A stretch of DNA of 64,000 nt from Agathobacter sp. Its GTDB lineage: Bacteria > Bacillota > Clostridia > Lachnospirales > Lachnospiraceae. Within the stretch, counting starts at the first letter, position 1; each line of letters begins with the position of its first letter. Positions 8,606 through 17,493 of this stretch are shown one piece after another. The translations under genes were made by a program, and so were the position numbers. The notes under the pieces are model-generated. The model was given only the letters and a program-made list of their open reading frames with translations, did no database searches and had not been told where the DNA came from. The stretch lies in contig JALEZW010000016.1 of the NCBI GenBank assembly GCA_022772675.1, positions 62,001-126,000 on the forward strand, read 5' to 3'.

Positions 8606-9685
8606 TTAAATTTGATAATATTGTAGTAATTTTTTTGCATTCTCTCTGACATCATATCCTGCAGTTCTTAAAATCTCAGTTCCATTGTATCTTTCCTGGA
8701 CACCCGCCTCTTCAATAGATTGAATCCATGCCCCCTCATCCTGTTTCAAATTTAAAAAAACCACATGACCTGTTAGATTACAACTCACATCAATGGAATC
8801 AGAAGCAACAATAGAAAGTCCATTTGCCTGTGCCTCTAACATAGACAAACTTATTCCTTCATACACGGATGGAAAGACAAACACATCCATGGCACTGTAC
8901 ATTTTATACACCTCAGTTGATGCATTAACAAAAATAACCTTCTCAGAGAGATTTCTTTCCCGAACCAGTTGTTTTATATATTCTTTTTCCTCACCATCCC
9001 CACATACCATAAGTACTGCTTCGCTATGTTTTTTACTGAATTTTTCAAACAGTTCTACCAGGAAACGATGATTTTTTACCCGGCTGAAGCGTCCCACATG
9101 ACCAATTACAAATTGAGTTTCTGAAATATGATACTTATTCCGTATTTCATCCCTATATTCCTGTCTGAATCGAAATCTATCCACATCAATAGAATTATTA
9201 ATTACAACTGCACTATTCTTTGGATACAACAATTCTCCCGCCTGTTTACTGCATGCCAAATAAACATCTGCATACCGGGGAATTTTTCTTTGATAATGTT
9301 TTTTCAAAAATTTCACAAAAATATTCCCTGAAATGTTTGTATTATGAGAATGTGTAATACATGTTGCTACCCCGGCTTTTTTTGCACATTCAACCACTAT
9401 TCCGGATACCATGTCTAAATGAGAATGAACCACCTTATACTCTGGATGTTCCGCAAAAAATTTTTTTAATTCTTTATGATATTGGAATGGACCAACCTCA
9501 TTTACATAGTGCATTCTCCAGATTTTACCGCCCATCCGAATAATTTCATCATCAAATACTCCCGTTGTATTAACCAAAAAATCAAACTGTATACTATCTC
9601 TATCAATGACACGATATATATTCATTATAAAGTTTTCAGCCCCGCCTAAATTCATGGAATGAATAACCTGTAACACTCTTATCAT
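8606..9685 (-). CDS. Family 4 glycosyltransferase (EpsF-like)
   Basis: A 359-residue GT-B enzyme. The N-terminal acceptor domain begins RVLQVIHSMNLGGAENFIMN, a hallmark of GT4 exopolysaccharide transferases, and the donor domain contains VIGHVGRFSRVKNHRF and the EX7E motif EGISLSMLE near 277. It would be a retaining transferase using a nucleotide sugar. It belongs to the glycan operon, 59 bases after the previous gene. Confidence 0.9.
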   Translation of the reverse strand: MIRVLQVIHSMNLGGAENFIMNIYRVIDRDSIQFDFLVNTTGVFDDEIIRMGGKIWRMHYVNEVGPFQYHKELKKFFAEHPEYKVVHSHLDMVSGIVVECAKKAGVATCITHSHNTNISGNIFVKFLKKHYQRKIPRYADVYLACSKQAGELLYPKNSAVVINNSIDVDRFRFRQEYRDEIRNKYHISETQFVIGHVGRFSRVKNHRFLVELFEKFSKKHSEAVLMVCGDGEEKEYIKQLVRERNLSEKVIFVNASTEVYKMYSAMDVFVFPSVYEGISLSMLEAQANGLSIVASDSIDVSCNLTGHVVFLNLKQDEGAWIQSIEEAGVQERYNGTEILRTAGYDVRENAKKLLQYYQI

Positions 9686-9744
9686 TATATCTTCCTATCA
9701 ATGCCATCTTTAAATCTCTCTATTTCTGTTCAAAAAGTTCTCTA

Positions 9745-10875
9745 CTAACATATAAAACTATCAGAAGATAAATTCTCGATGGTTTTCTCAACCACCCGTT
9801 TTTTATCAAACACCAATTCCATATGCTTCCTGCCCTCTGCCCCCATATTTATTTTTTCTTCATATGGCAGCTCCACAAATTGCCTCATGGTTCGATACAG
9901 ACTATCCCCATTTCCAGCCTGGCATAATAAACCGCTCCTATGCTCCACAACGGCTTCCCTGCATCCCGGAATATCACTGGTGATCACCGGTCTGCCCATG
10001 GCTGCAGATTCCAGATTTGTGTTTGCCATTCCCTCATGCCAGGATGGAAGTACAAAACAATGGCAGGCCTCAATAAAAGGCTTCACATCTTTCTGATATC
10101 CGTGATAAGTCAGCCAGCCCTCCTGCTCTTTCTGTTTCATGATAGAAACATAATCTTCCTCACAGGGTCCCACTACATCCAGATAGACCGGATACTGCTC
10201 TGCACACAGCCGTTCCATTGCCTGCAGCAGCTCCTCTATTCCCTTTTCCCTCATGACCCGTCCGATAAACAGGAAATGTAGCAACGGTTCCTCTTTCGGA
10301 TATTTTGTGAAGGGATAGTCACTAAGATTCACCCCGGCTCCGTTTAAGAGAATGCTCCGATTCGGTTTTACAATTTTCTTCTCTTCTAAGACGTCCCGAT
10401 TTTCCGAATTTTCAAAAAATATCTTTTGAGCCTTCTTCAGGGCAATCCGGTACATCTTTGTAACCATGATCTGTAAAAAACCATTTTTCTGAAATGCAGT
10501 TCCTAATCCAGTTATATTAACATAATACGGTGTTTTTTTCAATCTGCAGGCAATACCGCCATAGATATTCGGTTTAATGGTGTAGGTAATCACTTTATCC
10601 GGCTGAATCTCTTTGATAATTTTTTGGTACTGCCGGAACAAGTGGATATCCTTAATCGGATTCATCCCTCTCCGGTCAATCGGTGTATCAATAAAATGAC
10701 AGCCTGTCTGCACCAGCGGTTTAACAAATTCTCCGTTGGGAAGGGCAATATATACCTCTGCGCCTTCCCCGCTTCGTCCATTCACTATGCTTCCCGGGCA
10801 AAGAAGTTCCTGAATCAGTTCCTTGCGAAATTTGTATAACCCAACATCATTATTTGCCAAAATTAAAATTTTCAT
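9745..10875 (-). CDS. Family 4 glycosyltransferase (PglA/CapM-like)
   Basis: About 376 residues. The N-terminus KILILANNDVGLYKFRKELI and the central GLGTAFQKNG are typical of transferases that act first on lipid-linked diacetamido sugars (PglA-like). The donor site includes FIGRVMREKGIEELL and the EX7E motif EGMANTNLE. I start at the second ATG, 10 codons in, because the longer form runs into the acetyltransferase gene and this ATG lies one base past its TAA. Its place directly after the PglD/PglC-like genes fits addition of the second sugar, which is an inference. Confidence 0.85.
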   Translation of the reverse strand: MKILILANNDVGLYKFRKELIQELLCPGSIVNGRSGEGAEVYIALPNGEFVKPLVQTGCHFIDTPIDRRGMNPIKDIHLFRQYQKIIKEIQPDKVITYTIKPNIYGGIACRLKKTPYYVNITGLGTAFQKNGFLQIMVTKMYRIALKKAQKIFFENSENRDVLEEKKIVKPNRSILLNGAGVNLSDYPFTKYPKEEPLLHFLFIGRVMREKGIEELLQAMERLCAEQYPVYLDVVGPCEEDYVSIMKQKEQEGWLTYHGYQKDVKPFIEACHCFVLPSWHEGMANTNLESAAMGRPVITSDIPGCREAVVEHRSGLLCQAGNGDSLYRTMRQFVELPYEEKINMGAEGRKHMELVFDKKRVVEKTIENLSSDSFIC

Positions 10876-10876
10876 T

Positions 10877-11482
10877 TTACAGTTTCCTTGCTGGAATCCC
10901 AATATATGTTCCTGATTCTGTGATATCTTTCACCACCACACCTCCGGCTCCAATCACACATTCCTCACAGATGAAAACATTATTACTTACTACAGCCCCG
11001 GCACCAATCCATGTACTCCGTCCAATATGTACAGTTCCCGCAACATGTGCTCCCACAGAAACATGCACATAATCTTCCACCACACAATCGTGGTCAACAG
11101 ACGCAGATGTATTCAAGATTACACCATCACCAATGATTGCTCCCGGATTAATAACTGCAGCTGCCATCACAACTGTCCCGATTCCAAGACTGACATCATC
11201 CGCAATCACAGCATTGGGATGTACCAGTGACACTATTTTTACACCACGCTGTATCAATTCTTCCTGAATCTGCTGCCGTATCTTTGCATTTCCAATTGCC
11301 ACTATGGTATCACAATTCAATTCTTCTGCCTGCTTTGAATTTCCCACAACGGGATAATTTCCACACCTTTTTACAGACACATCATCATCCAGAAACACAA
11401 TCGTATCATATCCTTTTTTCTTTGCGATATCAGCAACCACTTTTCCATGACCGCTGGCACCTATGATTGCAATCTTATTCAT
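10877..11482 (-). CDS. PglD/NeuD-family sugar N- or O-acetyltransferase
   Basis: A 201-residue protein with an N-terminal Rossmann-like domain (IAIIGASGHGKVVADIAKKK) and a C-terminal left-handed beta helix of hexapeptide repeats. HPNAVIADDVSLGIGTVVMA, DHDCVVEDYVHVSVGAHVAG and GIPARKL are visible. The catalytic histidine is the one in the conserved SVDHDC segment. In the bacillosamine pathway PglD acetylates the 4-amino group of the UDP-sugar made by PglE. The neighbouring PglC-, PglE- and PglF-like genes support that role here. Confidence 0.88.
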   Translation of the reverse strand: MNKIAIIGASGHGKVVADIAKKKGYDTIVFLDDDVSVKRCGNYPVVGNSKQAEELNCDTIVAIGNAKIRQQIQEELIQRGVKIVSLVHPNAVIADDVSLGIGTVVMAAAVINPGAIIGDGVILNTSASVDHDCVVEDYVHVSVGAHVAGTVHIGRSTWIGAGAVVSNNVFICEECVIGAGGVVVKDITESGTYIGIPARKL

Positions 11483-11541
11483 CCTGTTTTCCCACCCCCT
11501 GCATCATTACAAACCAATTTTATTTGTCTGTTTAAGCAGAA

Positions 11542-12171
11542 CTATTTCTGTCCACTTCCCATAAACTCTTCCATCGTCGCACTGGTCTGTGAGCTGATTC
11601 CATCATGCCTCAGCACCGTTCCTATAGTCTGGAAAATAATCTTCCAGTCCCCCAGAAACGTCACATGATCCACATATTTCACATCCCAGTCGAACTTTTC
11701 CTCCCAGGAAATGGCATTACGTCCATGCACCTGTGCCAGTCCGGTAAATCCCGGACGTACCTCGTGCCGCCTTGCCTGATGTGCGTTATACCTGGGGAGA
11801 TACTGAACCAGAAGGGGTCTCGGCCCCACGATAGACATATCCCCTTTCCAGATATTCATAAGCTCCGGAAGCTCATCCAGCGAGGTTGCCCGAAGCTTTT
11901 TCCCGAAATCCGTAAGGCGTTCCTCATCGGAAAGCAGATTTCCCTTTGCATCCCTTGCGTCCGTCATGGTTCGAAATTTATAGAGCTTAAAGACTTTTCC
12001 GTTCCTGCCCGGCCGATCCTGGGTGAAAATCACAGGAGACCCAAGCCTGGTGCGGACCAGAATGGCTGTCACGCCAAGGATTGGACTAAGAAGAATGAGT
12101 GCCAGGGAAGACAATACAAAATCCTGTCCACGCTTTATGTACTTTTCATAAAATCCCATCTTATGACTCAT
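11542..12171 (-). CDS. Undecaprenyl-phosphate phosphosugar transferase (PglC-like initiating enzyme)
   Basis: A 209-residue monotopic phosphoglycosyl transferase of the bacterial sugar transferase family. A single reentrant hydrophobic helix (residues 17-37, LSSLALILLSPILGVTAIL) is followed by DRPGRNGKVFKLYKFRTM near 52. The catalytic Asp-Glu pair lies in the TSLDELPELMNI segment, and VGPRPLLVQYLP comes near 115. It would move a phosphosugar, probably the diacetamido sugar, from UDP to undecaprenyl phosphate and so start glycan assembly. The short form lacking N-terminal membrane helices is the PglC type rather than the WbaP type. A GGGGAG site supports the start. Confidence 0.9.
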   Translation of the reverse strand: MSHKMGFYEKYIKRGQDFVLSSLALILLSPILGVTAILVRTRLGSPVIFTQDRPGRNGKVFKLYKFRTMTDARDAKGNLLSDEERLTDFGKKLRATSLDELPELMNIWKGDMSIVGPRPLLVQYLPRYNAHQARRHEVRPGFTGLAQVHGRNAISWEEKFDWDVKYVDHVTFLGDWKIIFQTIGTVLRHDGISSQTSATMEEFMGSGQK

Positions 12172-12248
12172 TTTTTCTCCCCTCTTCCATTCCTATCACC
12201 CACAGAAATCATCCTCTCATCATTCTCCGCTCAATCTTTATAACAACA

Positions 12249-13532
12249 TTACTCAAAGCAGCCATGCACCATCTCAATAATCTGTTCCTGCTGCTCCACT
12301 GTCATCTTGATGTCACTGGGAAGACACAACCCCCTGTGGAAAATATCCATTCCCACATCTGCCGGTTTTCCATCTCTTTCGACACTGCCCCCGCTGATAT
12401 AGGCATTGGTCAGTGCGCGTCCGCTTCCATCCCTTGTAAAAAACGGATTGTTCCGGTAAATCGGCTGCATATGCATGGGTTTCCAGATGGGACGTCCCTC
12501 TGCATTATATGCCGCCAGTGTCTCCAGTATTTCTGTGGGGCAGGATTTTCCCGGCTCCGATTGATAGAGTGCCTCATGCTCCGAACGCACCTGACGGCAC
12601 ATGGCATCTGCATCAATCAAAATACAGGACAGCCAGAAATTGGGGTCACTCTTTTTCTCATCAAAAGGATTCATCGTAACCGGCAGGTCTTTCAATCCTT
12701 CCTGATACCGCTCATAGATTTCCTTTTTCCTCGAGATATGTTCTTCCAGATACGGATACTGCCCACGAACCACCCCGGCAATCACATTGCTCATGCGGTA
12801 ATTATAGCCAAGCTCCTCATGCTGATACCAGGGTGCATTTTCCCTGGCCTGGGTGGACCACTTCCGTACCTTTTCCGCCGCTTCTCTGCTGTCTGTCAGA
12901 AGCATTCCTCCGGCAGAACCGGTAATGATTTTATTTCCGTTAAAGCTGATAGCACTGTAGGTTCCAAAGGTTCCGGTCTGTTTTCCATGATAAGAAGCCC
13001 CTAAAGACTCTGCTGCATCCTCCACCAGAATCGCCCCATGACGCTTGCAGACATCCATGATTTCATCCAATTTCCCCGGAACGCCATACAAGTGTGCCAT
13101 AACGACAATCCGGACATCCGGATACTTCGTAAATGCCTGTTCCAGAGCTGCCGGATCCATATTCCAGGTATCATACTCTGTATCAATCAATACAGGTATT
13201 CCCCCCTCATAGACAACCGGATTGACAGTCGCATCGAATGTCATGTCCGAACAGAATACATAATGTCCGCCCAATGCCCCTCTGCCCGGCACTGTCTGAC
13301 CATATACCTCTTCTCCTGCCAGTTTCACTGCCATATGTAATGCTGCGGTTCCCGCAGAAAGTGCCACCGCATAGCCACAGCCTGTTTTCTCACAGGTGAT
13401 TTTTTCCACCTCATTGATGTTCTCGCCTACGGTCGACATCCAGTTTGTCTCGTAGGCTTCTGTCATGAATTTAAGTTCTTCGCCATGCATGGTCGGCGAT
13501 GCAAGCCAGACTTTATTTTCAAATCGTTTCAC
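12249..13532 (-). CDS. PglE-like UDP-4-keto-sugar aminotransferase (DegT/DnrJ family)
   Basis: A 427-residue PLP enzyme. The active-site lysine is in SFNGNKIITG (K201) and the PLP-contacting EDAAESLGA lies near 171; the NGNKIIT form is typical of PglE-type enzymes. It would aminate the 4-keto product of the PglF-like dehydratase. It overlaps the dehydratase gene by 4 bases (ATGA), so the two are translationally coupled. At about 30 residues longer than the usual 390, it has small insertions around residues 76-90 and near the C-terminus. Confidence 0.88.
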   Translation of the reverse strand: MKRFENKVWLASPTMHGEELKFMTEAYETNWMSTVGENINEVEKITCEKTGCGYAVALSAGTAALHMAVKLAGEEVYGQTVPGRGALGGHYVFCSDMTFDATVNPVVYEGGIPVLIDTEYDTWNMDPAALEQAFTKYPDVRIVVMAHLYGVPGKLDEIMDVCKRHGAILVEDAAESLGASYHGKQTGTFGTYSAISFNGNKIITGSAGGMLLTDSREAAEKVRKWSTQARENAPWYQHEELGYNYRMSNVIAGVVRGQYPYLEEHISRKKEIYERYQEGLKDLPVTMNPFDEKKSDPNFWLSCILIDADAMCRQVRSEHEALYQSEPGKSCPTEILETLAAYNAEGRPIWKPMHMQPIYRNNPFFTRDGSGRALTNAYISGGSVERDGKPADVGMDIFHRGLCLPSDIKMTVEQQEQIIEMVHGCFE

Positions 13533-15421
13533 TCTATACTTCTCCCACCTTTCGCGCCCTGATACGACGGCACAATCTCCTTTACTGCCTGTTTAATATC
13601 CGTTCCATCCTCATAAGCCAGTTTCTTAAGCTCCACCAGCTCACCAAAGAATTTCTCCTCATCAAACTCAATCGGTCTCCCGATAAAAATCAGATTATTT
13701 GCAGTTTTCTGCAATCCCTCTTCTTTCCGCAGACATTCCTCATACATCTTTTCCCCGGGGCGAAGTCCCGTATAAACAATGGGAATATCCACATCCGGTT
13801 CAAATCCGGAAAGACGGATCAAATTTCGAGCCATATCATCAATTTTGACCGGCTCTCCCATATCAAGGACAAAAATTTCGCCGCCCTTTGCATAAGCTCC
13901 CGCCTGTAACACAAGGGACACAGCCTCCGGAATGGTCATAAAATAACGGATAATATTTTTGTCGGTAACCGTAACCGGACCGCCCTCTTCAATCTGCTTT
14001 TTAAAAAGGGGAATCACACTGCCATTGCTCCCCAGCACATTTCCAAACCGGACTGCCACGTAATTTGTTCCCGGATAGCGATGCCCCATTCCCTGAATAA
14101 TCATCTCACAGATGCGCTTTGTTGCACCCATGATATTGGTGGGATTGACCGCCTTGTCAGTGGAAATCAATACCATACGTGAGGTTCCATTCTCCCCAGC
14201 TGCCCTCGCAACATTGAGGGTACCAAACACGTTATTTTTTACTGCCTCATTGGGACTCTCTTCCATAAGCGGAACATGCTTGTGGGCCGCCGCATGAAAT
14301 ACAATATCCGGATGGTACTGTTTAAATACCATATCCACGCGGTGGGAATTCCGCACGGAGCCAATGAGCACGATAAGATTCAGCTCCGGGAAGTCGTGTC
14401 TTAACTCCATCTGTAAATCATAGGTAGTATTTTCATAAATATCAAAAATAATCAATTTATCCGGACGATGAAAAGCAATCTGACGGCAAAGTTCACTGCC
14501 AATAGAACCACCACCACCGGTAACCAGAACAGCACTATTGGAAATATATCCCATAACCTCGTCCAGATTTGTTTTTACCGGCTCTCTTCCAAGAAGATCC
14601 TCAATTTCCACCTCCCGGAATTTGGAGACTGTCACTTCCTCATTGACAAGCTGTGCCACACTCGGAAGGATTTTAATCTTACAGCCGGAATTCTTACATA
14701 TTTCAATAATTTCCTTTTTCCGCTTAGCAGTTAAATGTGGAATCGCAATAAAAATTTCTTTTACAGCATATTTTTCAACTGCCCACAGGATTTTATCATC
14801 ATTTCCTACAATAGGTACTCCAAGGATACTGTTGCCAATTTTGCTTAAATCCGCATCGATCACACATACTACATGATTTAGCACAACAGAGCTATTGTTC
14901 ATATCCTTGATCAACGAACACGCAGTATCGCCGGCTCCAATTACCATGGTGGGTACCGTCTCCACATTCTTTACCATGGTATAGGAATTTCTCACTACCC
15001 GTATGCCCCGGTAAAAGAATCTACTGAAACAAATGAGTGCCAGTAAAAAGAAAAAATACAGGATATAGTAAGAACGCGGCATATTCCACATCAGCATATG
15101 CATGCCGACACTCTGTGATCCAGCAGCCAGAAGACATGCCACTAATACATTCATCATCTCCTGCACACTGGCATACTGCCACAAACTGCTATATAGTTTT
15201 AAAAAAGCAAAAATAAATACCGTGACCGCAGCATTAATTACCGCATACTGAAAGGCATTTTCCCCAAATTCCGGTGTAATATGACTGGTACTAAACTCAA
15301 ACCGTGTCCACAATGCCAAAAACTCGGCAAAACAGACTGCCAAAATATCATATATAATCAGAAATGCAATGCGTACCGTTTTTGCACTATTATGAAAATG
15401 CTGTTGTATCTTCCTTAACAT
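13529..15421 (-). CDS. PglF/CapD-like membrane UDP-sugar 4,6-dehydratase
   Basis: A 630-residue protein with four N-terminal membrane helices (about 17-37, 58-78, 90-110, 118-138). A first Rossmann domain (VIGAGDTA at 160) and a second NAD-binding domain starting at TGGGGSIGSEL (301) follow. The catalytic STDKAVNPTN (about 420) has the Asp-Lys arrangement of the PglF/FlaA1 dehydratases, which lack the Tyr of classical SDRs. It would convert UDP-GlcNAc to the 4-keto-6-deoxy intermediate. It is the first enzyme of the bacillosamine-type pathway, with the aminotransferase overlapping its end. Confidence 0.9.
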   Translation of the reverse strand: MLRKIQQHFHNSAKTVRIAFLIIYDILAVCFAEFLALWTRFEFSTSHITPEFGENAFQYAVINAAVTVFIFAFLKLYSSLWQYASVQEMMNVLVACLLAAGSQSVGMHMLMWNMPRSYYILYFFFLLALICFSRFFYRGIRVVRNSYTMVKNVETVPTMVIGAGDTACSLIKDMNNSSVVLNHVVCVIDADLSKIGNSILGVPIVGNDDKILWAVEKYAVKEIFIAIPHLTAKRKKEIIEICKNSGCKIKILPSVAQLVNEEVTVSKFREVEIEDLLGREPVKTNLDEVMGYISNSAVLVTGGGGSIGSELCRQIAFHRPDKLIIFDIYENTTYDLQMELRHDFPELNLIVLIGSVRNSHRVDMVFKQYHPDIVFHAAAHKHVPLMEESPNEAVKNNVFGTLNVARAAGENGTSRMVLISTDKAVNPTNIMGATKRICEMIIQGMGHRYPGTNYVAVRFGNVLGSNGSVIPLFKKQIEEGGPVTVTDKNIIRYFMTIPEAVSLVLQAGAYAKGGEIFVLDMGEPVKIDDMARNLIRLSGFEPDVDIPIVYTGLRPGEKMYEECLRKEEGLQKTANNLIFIGRPIEFDEEKFFGELVELKKLAYEDGTDIKQAVKEIVPSYQGAKGGRSIE

Positions 15422-15494
15422 TTCAATGTCTATCCTTCGATTTTCCTGTCCTGTTACTTTCCAGTTACTTACAAAATAACCTTAAAGTTATCCT

Positions 15495-17291
15495 CTATGC
15501 CTCATTCTCATTTTCCAGCTTTTCTGAAAGCATGCGGTTAACCGCCATACCCAGTCCCAGTAAAATCCAAAATACCGGAGCCGTGCAGACATTGGAATCA
15601 TTTGCAATACCTACGATCAAATATGCCAGCACTCCTGTAAAAAGTCCGATTCCCGTCCATGTAAGGCTTTCATGGAGATCTGCCTTCCGGTAAATTCTGA
15701 TACAATTAACCAGATACCCCAGACAGAATACTAAAAAAGCACACATGGCAATCAAACCATTTTCTACCCACTGTTGCAGATACAGACTGTGGGGCTTTAC
15801 ATCCAGTGTATTCTGCATGTTATTATACTCCCTGTAGATATAATCGTTCTGTGGATAGGCAAAGATAAATGTATTGGCTCCGCTTCCTACCAGCAAATAA
15901 TGCCTTAAAATAGGAAGAACCCCATCCCAGATACGTCCTCTTCCATTCAGGGCATTATCATAAAACAGATATGAAAATTCCGGAGACTTATATCTCTCCA
16001 GCTTTCCAGCCTGATTAATCATACAATAGCCATCATCCTTCGTTTTTGCGAAATACCAGTTATGACCATCTACTGTGACATCAACTGCCAGAATATCCTC
16101 AACCATCATGGGAGTAACCGCGCATCCTATATAATCCTTATCATCAATCACGCTTGTCAGCGAGCCGGTTTCCAAAGGGGTGGTGGCCAGCTTCTTCCCA
16201 TTTTCATCCATACAGTTAACCGAAACCTCACCGGAAACTTCATTATAATCATAAGTAACCTGCAGGGTTTTGTGATTAATATTCATAATAATGCTGTCCC
16301 CTGTGGTATCAATTTCTCGTACAGCATGTCCCGCAGGAGTTCCCAGCAGTGAAGCTGAAACTGCATTTCCAATAGGTGTCAGCACACAGACTGCAATTAC
16401 TGCCGCAATACCGATGCCCATCACAATCCCTGCTGTCTTGAAGGCTTTCTTTTTCCTGCTGAAAAGTACAAACGCAACTATAACAGCCGATCCAGCAAGA
16501 GCAATCCAGCTGGATGAACTGCTGGCTCCAAGCATACATGCCATAGCAAGAATCTCTACGACAATCAGAACAATACGATACGATACCTTTTTACATCCAA
16601 TGATGAGCCCTAAAATTAAAGGAATCATCATACCACAGTAAAATGACAGGAAATTCTGATTATATAATGTGGCATATACCGTATGCTTTGGAACCTGAAA
16701 CTGAATTTTGTCAATCTCCTTCCAGTGGCTCGGATTGGTAATTAATAGCCTTCCGATTTTAGACTTGAAAAAATCCAAACCAATAAACTGAAAGGTTCCA
16801 ATCAATGTTAATATCACAATGCCGACTCCACCCCACGTAAGCAGTGAACGGATCTGTGATTCATCCCTGACATACTGATATGTATAAAAACAAAACATGA
16901 TGTATGCAAAAAGCACCCAGACAGATTCAAACATCTGATAAGACCCGCAAACTACCCAATGCTTGTATTGCGAAAGCAATGCCGATACGGCAACAAATAC
17001 TCCATAGATAAACAGTGCATAAAAATTGCTCTCAAATCTTATCCTGTTGTGTTTCACAAAACGCTGAACTAGCAGAAGCATGGTCATCACAGCACCAACC
17101 GTAATGATGGCTATCATCTTCCATGCAAGAAAAAAATCACAGGATTTACCTGAATCATCCGGGAACCAGATAAACTGTGTTAATTGATTATCGTAATTGA
17201 ATGCATGCGTGATAAGTGGTATAACCCCCAGTGCAATCATTGATGGAATCAGTATTGTATTTCTTTTCTTTTTCTGTATTGTGTTCTCCAA
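15495..17291 (-). CDS. O-antigen ligase/polymerase-family membrane protein (Wzy_C), candidate glycan polymerase or protein O-glycosyltransferase
   Basis: A 598-residue protein with about 10 membrane helices and a soluble insertion at roughly 320-447, before the conserved Wzy_C element GRGRIWDGVLPIL and a C-terminal GANTFIFAYP segment. Such proteins polymerise lipid-linked oligosaccharides, ligate them to lipid, or (PglL/PilO type) transfer them to pilin serines. The extracytoplasmic insertion is unusual for a plain Wzy. It is the first gene of the glycan operon and directly follows the pilus operon terminator, which makes a role in pilin glycosylation possible but unproven. The start is TTG, with AAGGAGG 9 bases before it. 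Confidence 0.8.
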   Translation of the reverse strand: MENTIQKKKRNTILIPSMIALGVIPLITHAFNYDNQLTQFIWFPDDSGKSCDFFLAWKMIAIITVGAVMTMLLLVQRFVKHNRIRFESNFYALFIYGVFVAVSALLSQYKHWVVCGSYQMFESVWVLFAYIMFCFYTYQYVRDESQIRSLLTWGGVGIVILTLIGTFQFIGLDFFKSKIGRLLITNPSHWKEIDKIQFQVPKHTVYATLYNQNFLSFYCGMMIPLILGLIIGCKKVSYRIVLIVVEILAMACMLGASSSSSWIALAGSAVIVAFVLFSRKKKAFKTAGIVMGIGIAAVIAVCVLTPIGNAVSASLLGTPAGHAVREIDTTGDSIIMNINHKTLQVTYDYNEVSGEVSVNCMDENGKKLATTPLETGSLTSVIDDKDYIGCAVTPMMVEDILAVDVTVDGHNWYFAKTKDDGYCMINQAGKLERYKSPEFSYLFYDNALNGRGRIWDGVLPILRHYLLVGSGANTFIFAYPQNDYIYREYNNMQNTLDVKPHSLYLQQWVENGLIAMCAFLVFCLGYLVNCIRIYRKADLHESLTWTGIGLFTGVLAYLIVGIANDSNVCTAPVFWILLGLGMAVNRMLSEKLENENEA

Positions 17292-17319
17292 AACCTAAAT
17301 CCTCCTTCTCTCTTTTTCT

Positions 17320-17348
17320 ATTATATCACTAAACTATTCCATTTCCAA
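17320..17348 (-). promoter_or_regulatory. Sigma-A promoter of the glycan operon
   Basis: TTGGAA and TATAAT on the minus strand are separated by 17 bases, giving a leader of about 20 bases before the TTG start at 17291. It lies after the pilus operon terminator, so the glycan operon has its own promoter. Confidence 0.75.
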
Positions 17349-17433
17349 CAGGGCTAGCCTACAATCTTGGCGAAAAACTTTGTCCGGCAGTTTTGCGTGT
17401 CTGACCACTGCTACTGTTTCAAAATCAAAACAC

Positions 17434-17476
17434 AAAAACTGCCGCCCATGGGAAAAATCCCATGAAGCGGCAGTTT
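17434..17476 (-). terminator. Rho-independent terminator ending the type IV pilus operon
   Basis: A 10-bp outer stem (17436-17445 with 17467-17476) and a 7-bp inner stem (17447-17453 with 17458-17464) flank a small loop. Read on the minus strand it is followed by a T-rich run (TTTTTGTGTTTTGATTT). It lies 18 bases after the DUF5057 stop codon. Confidence 0.9.
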
Positions 17477-17493
17477 GTCATGAACCCTCAGTT

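Noticed and set aside
12099-13004. 301-codon open frame on the plus strand
   Set aside because: It lies fully antisense to the sugar transferase and aminotransferase genes, is low in recognisable motifs, has no ribosome site and reflects codon bias of the real genes.
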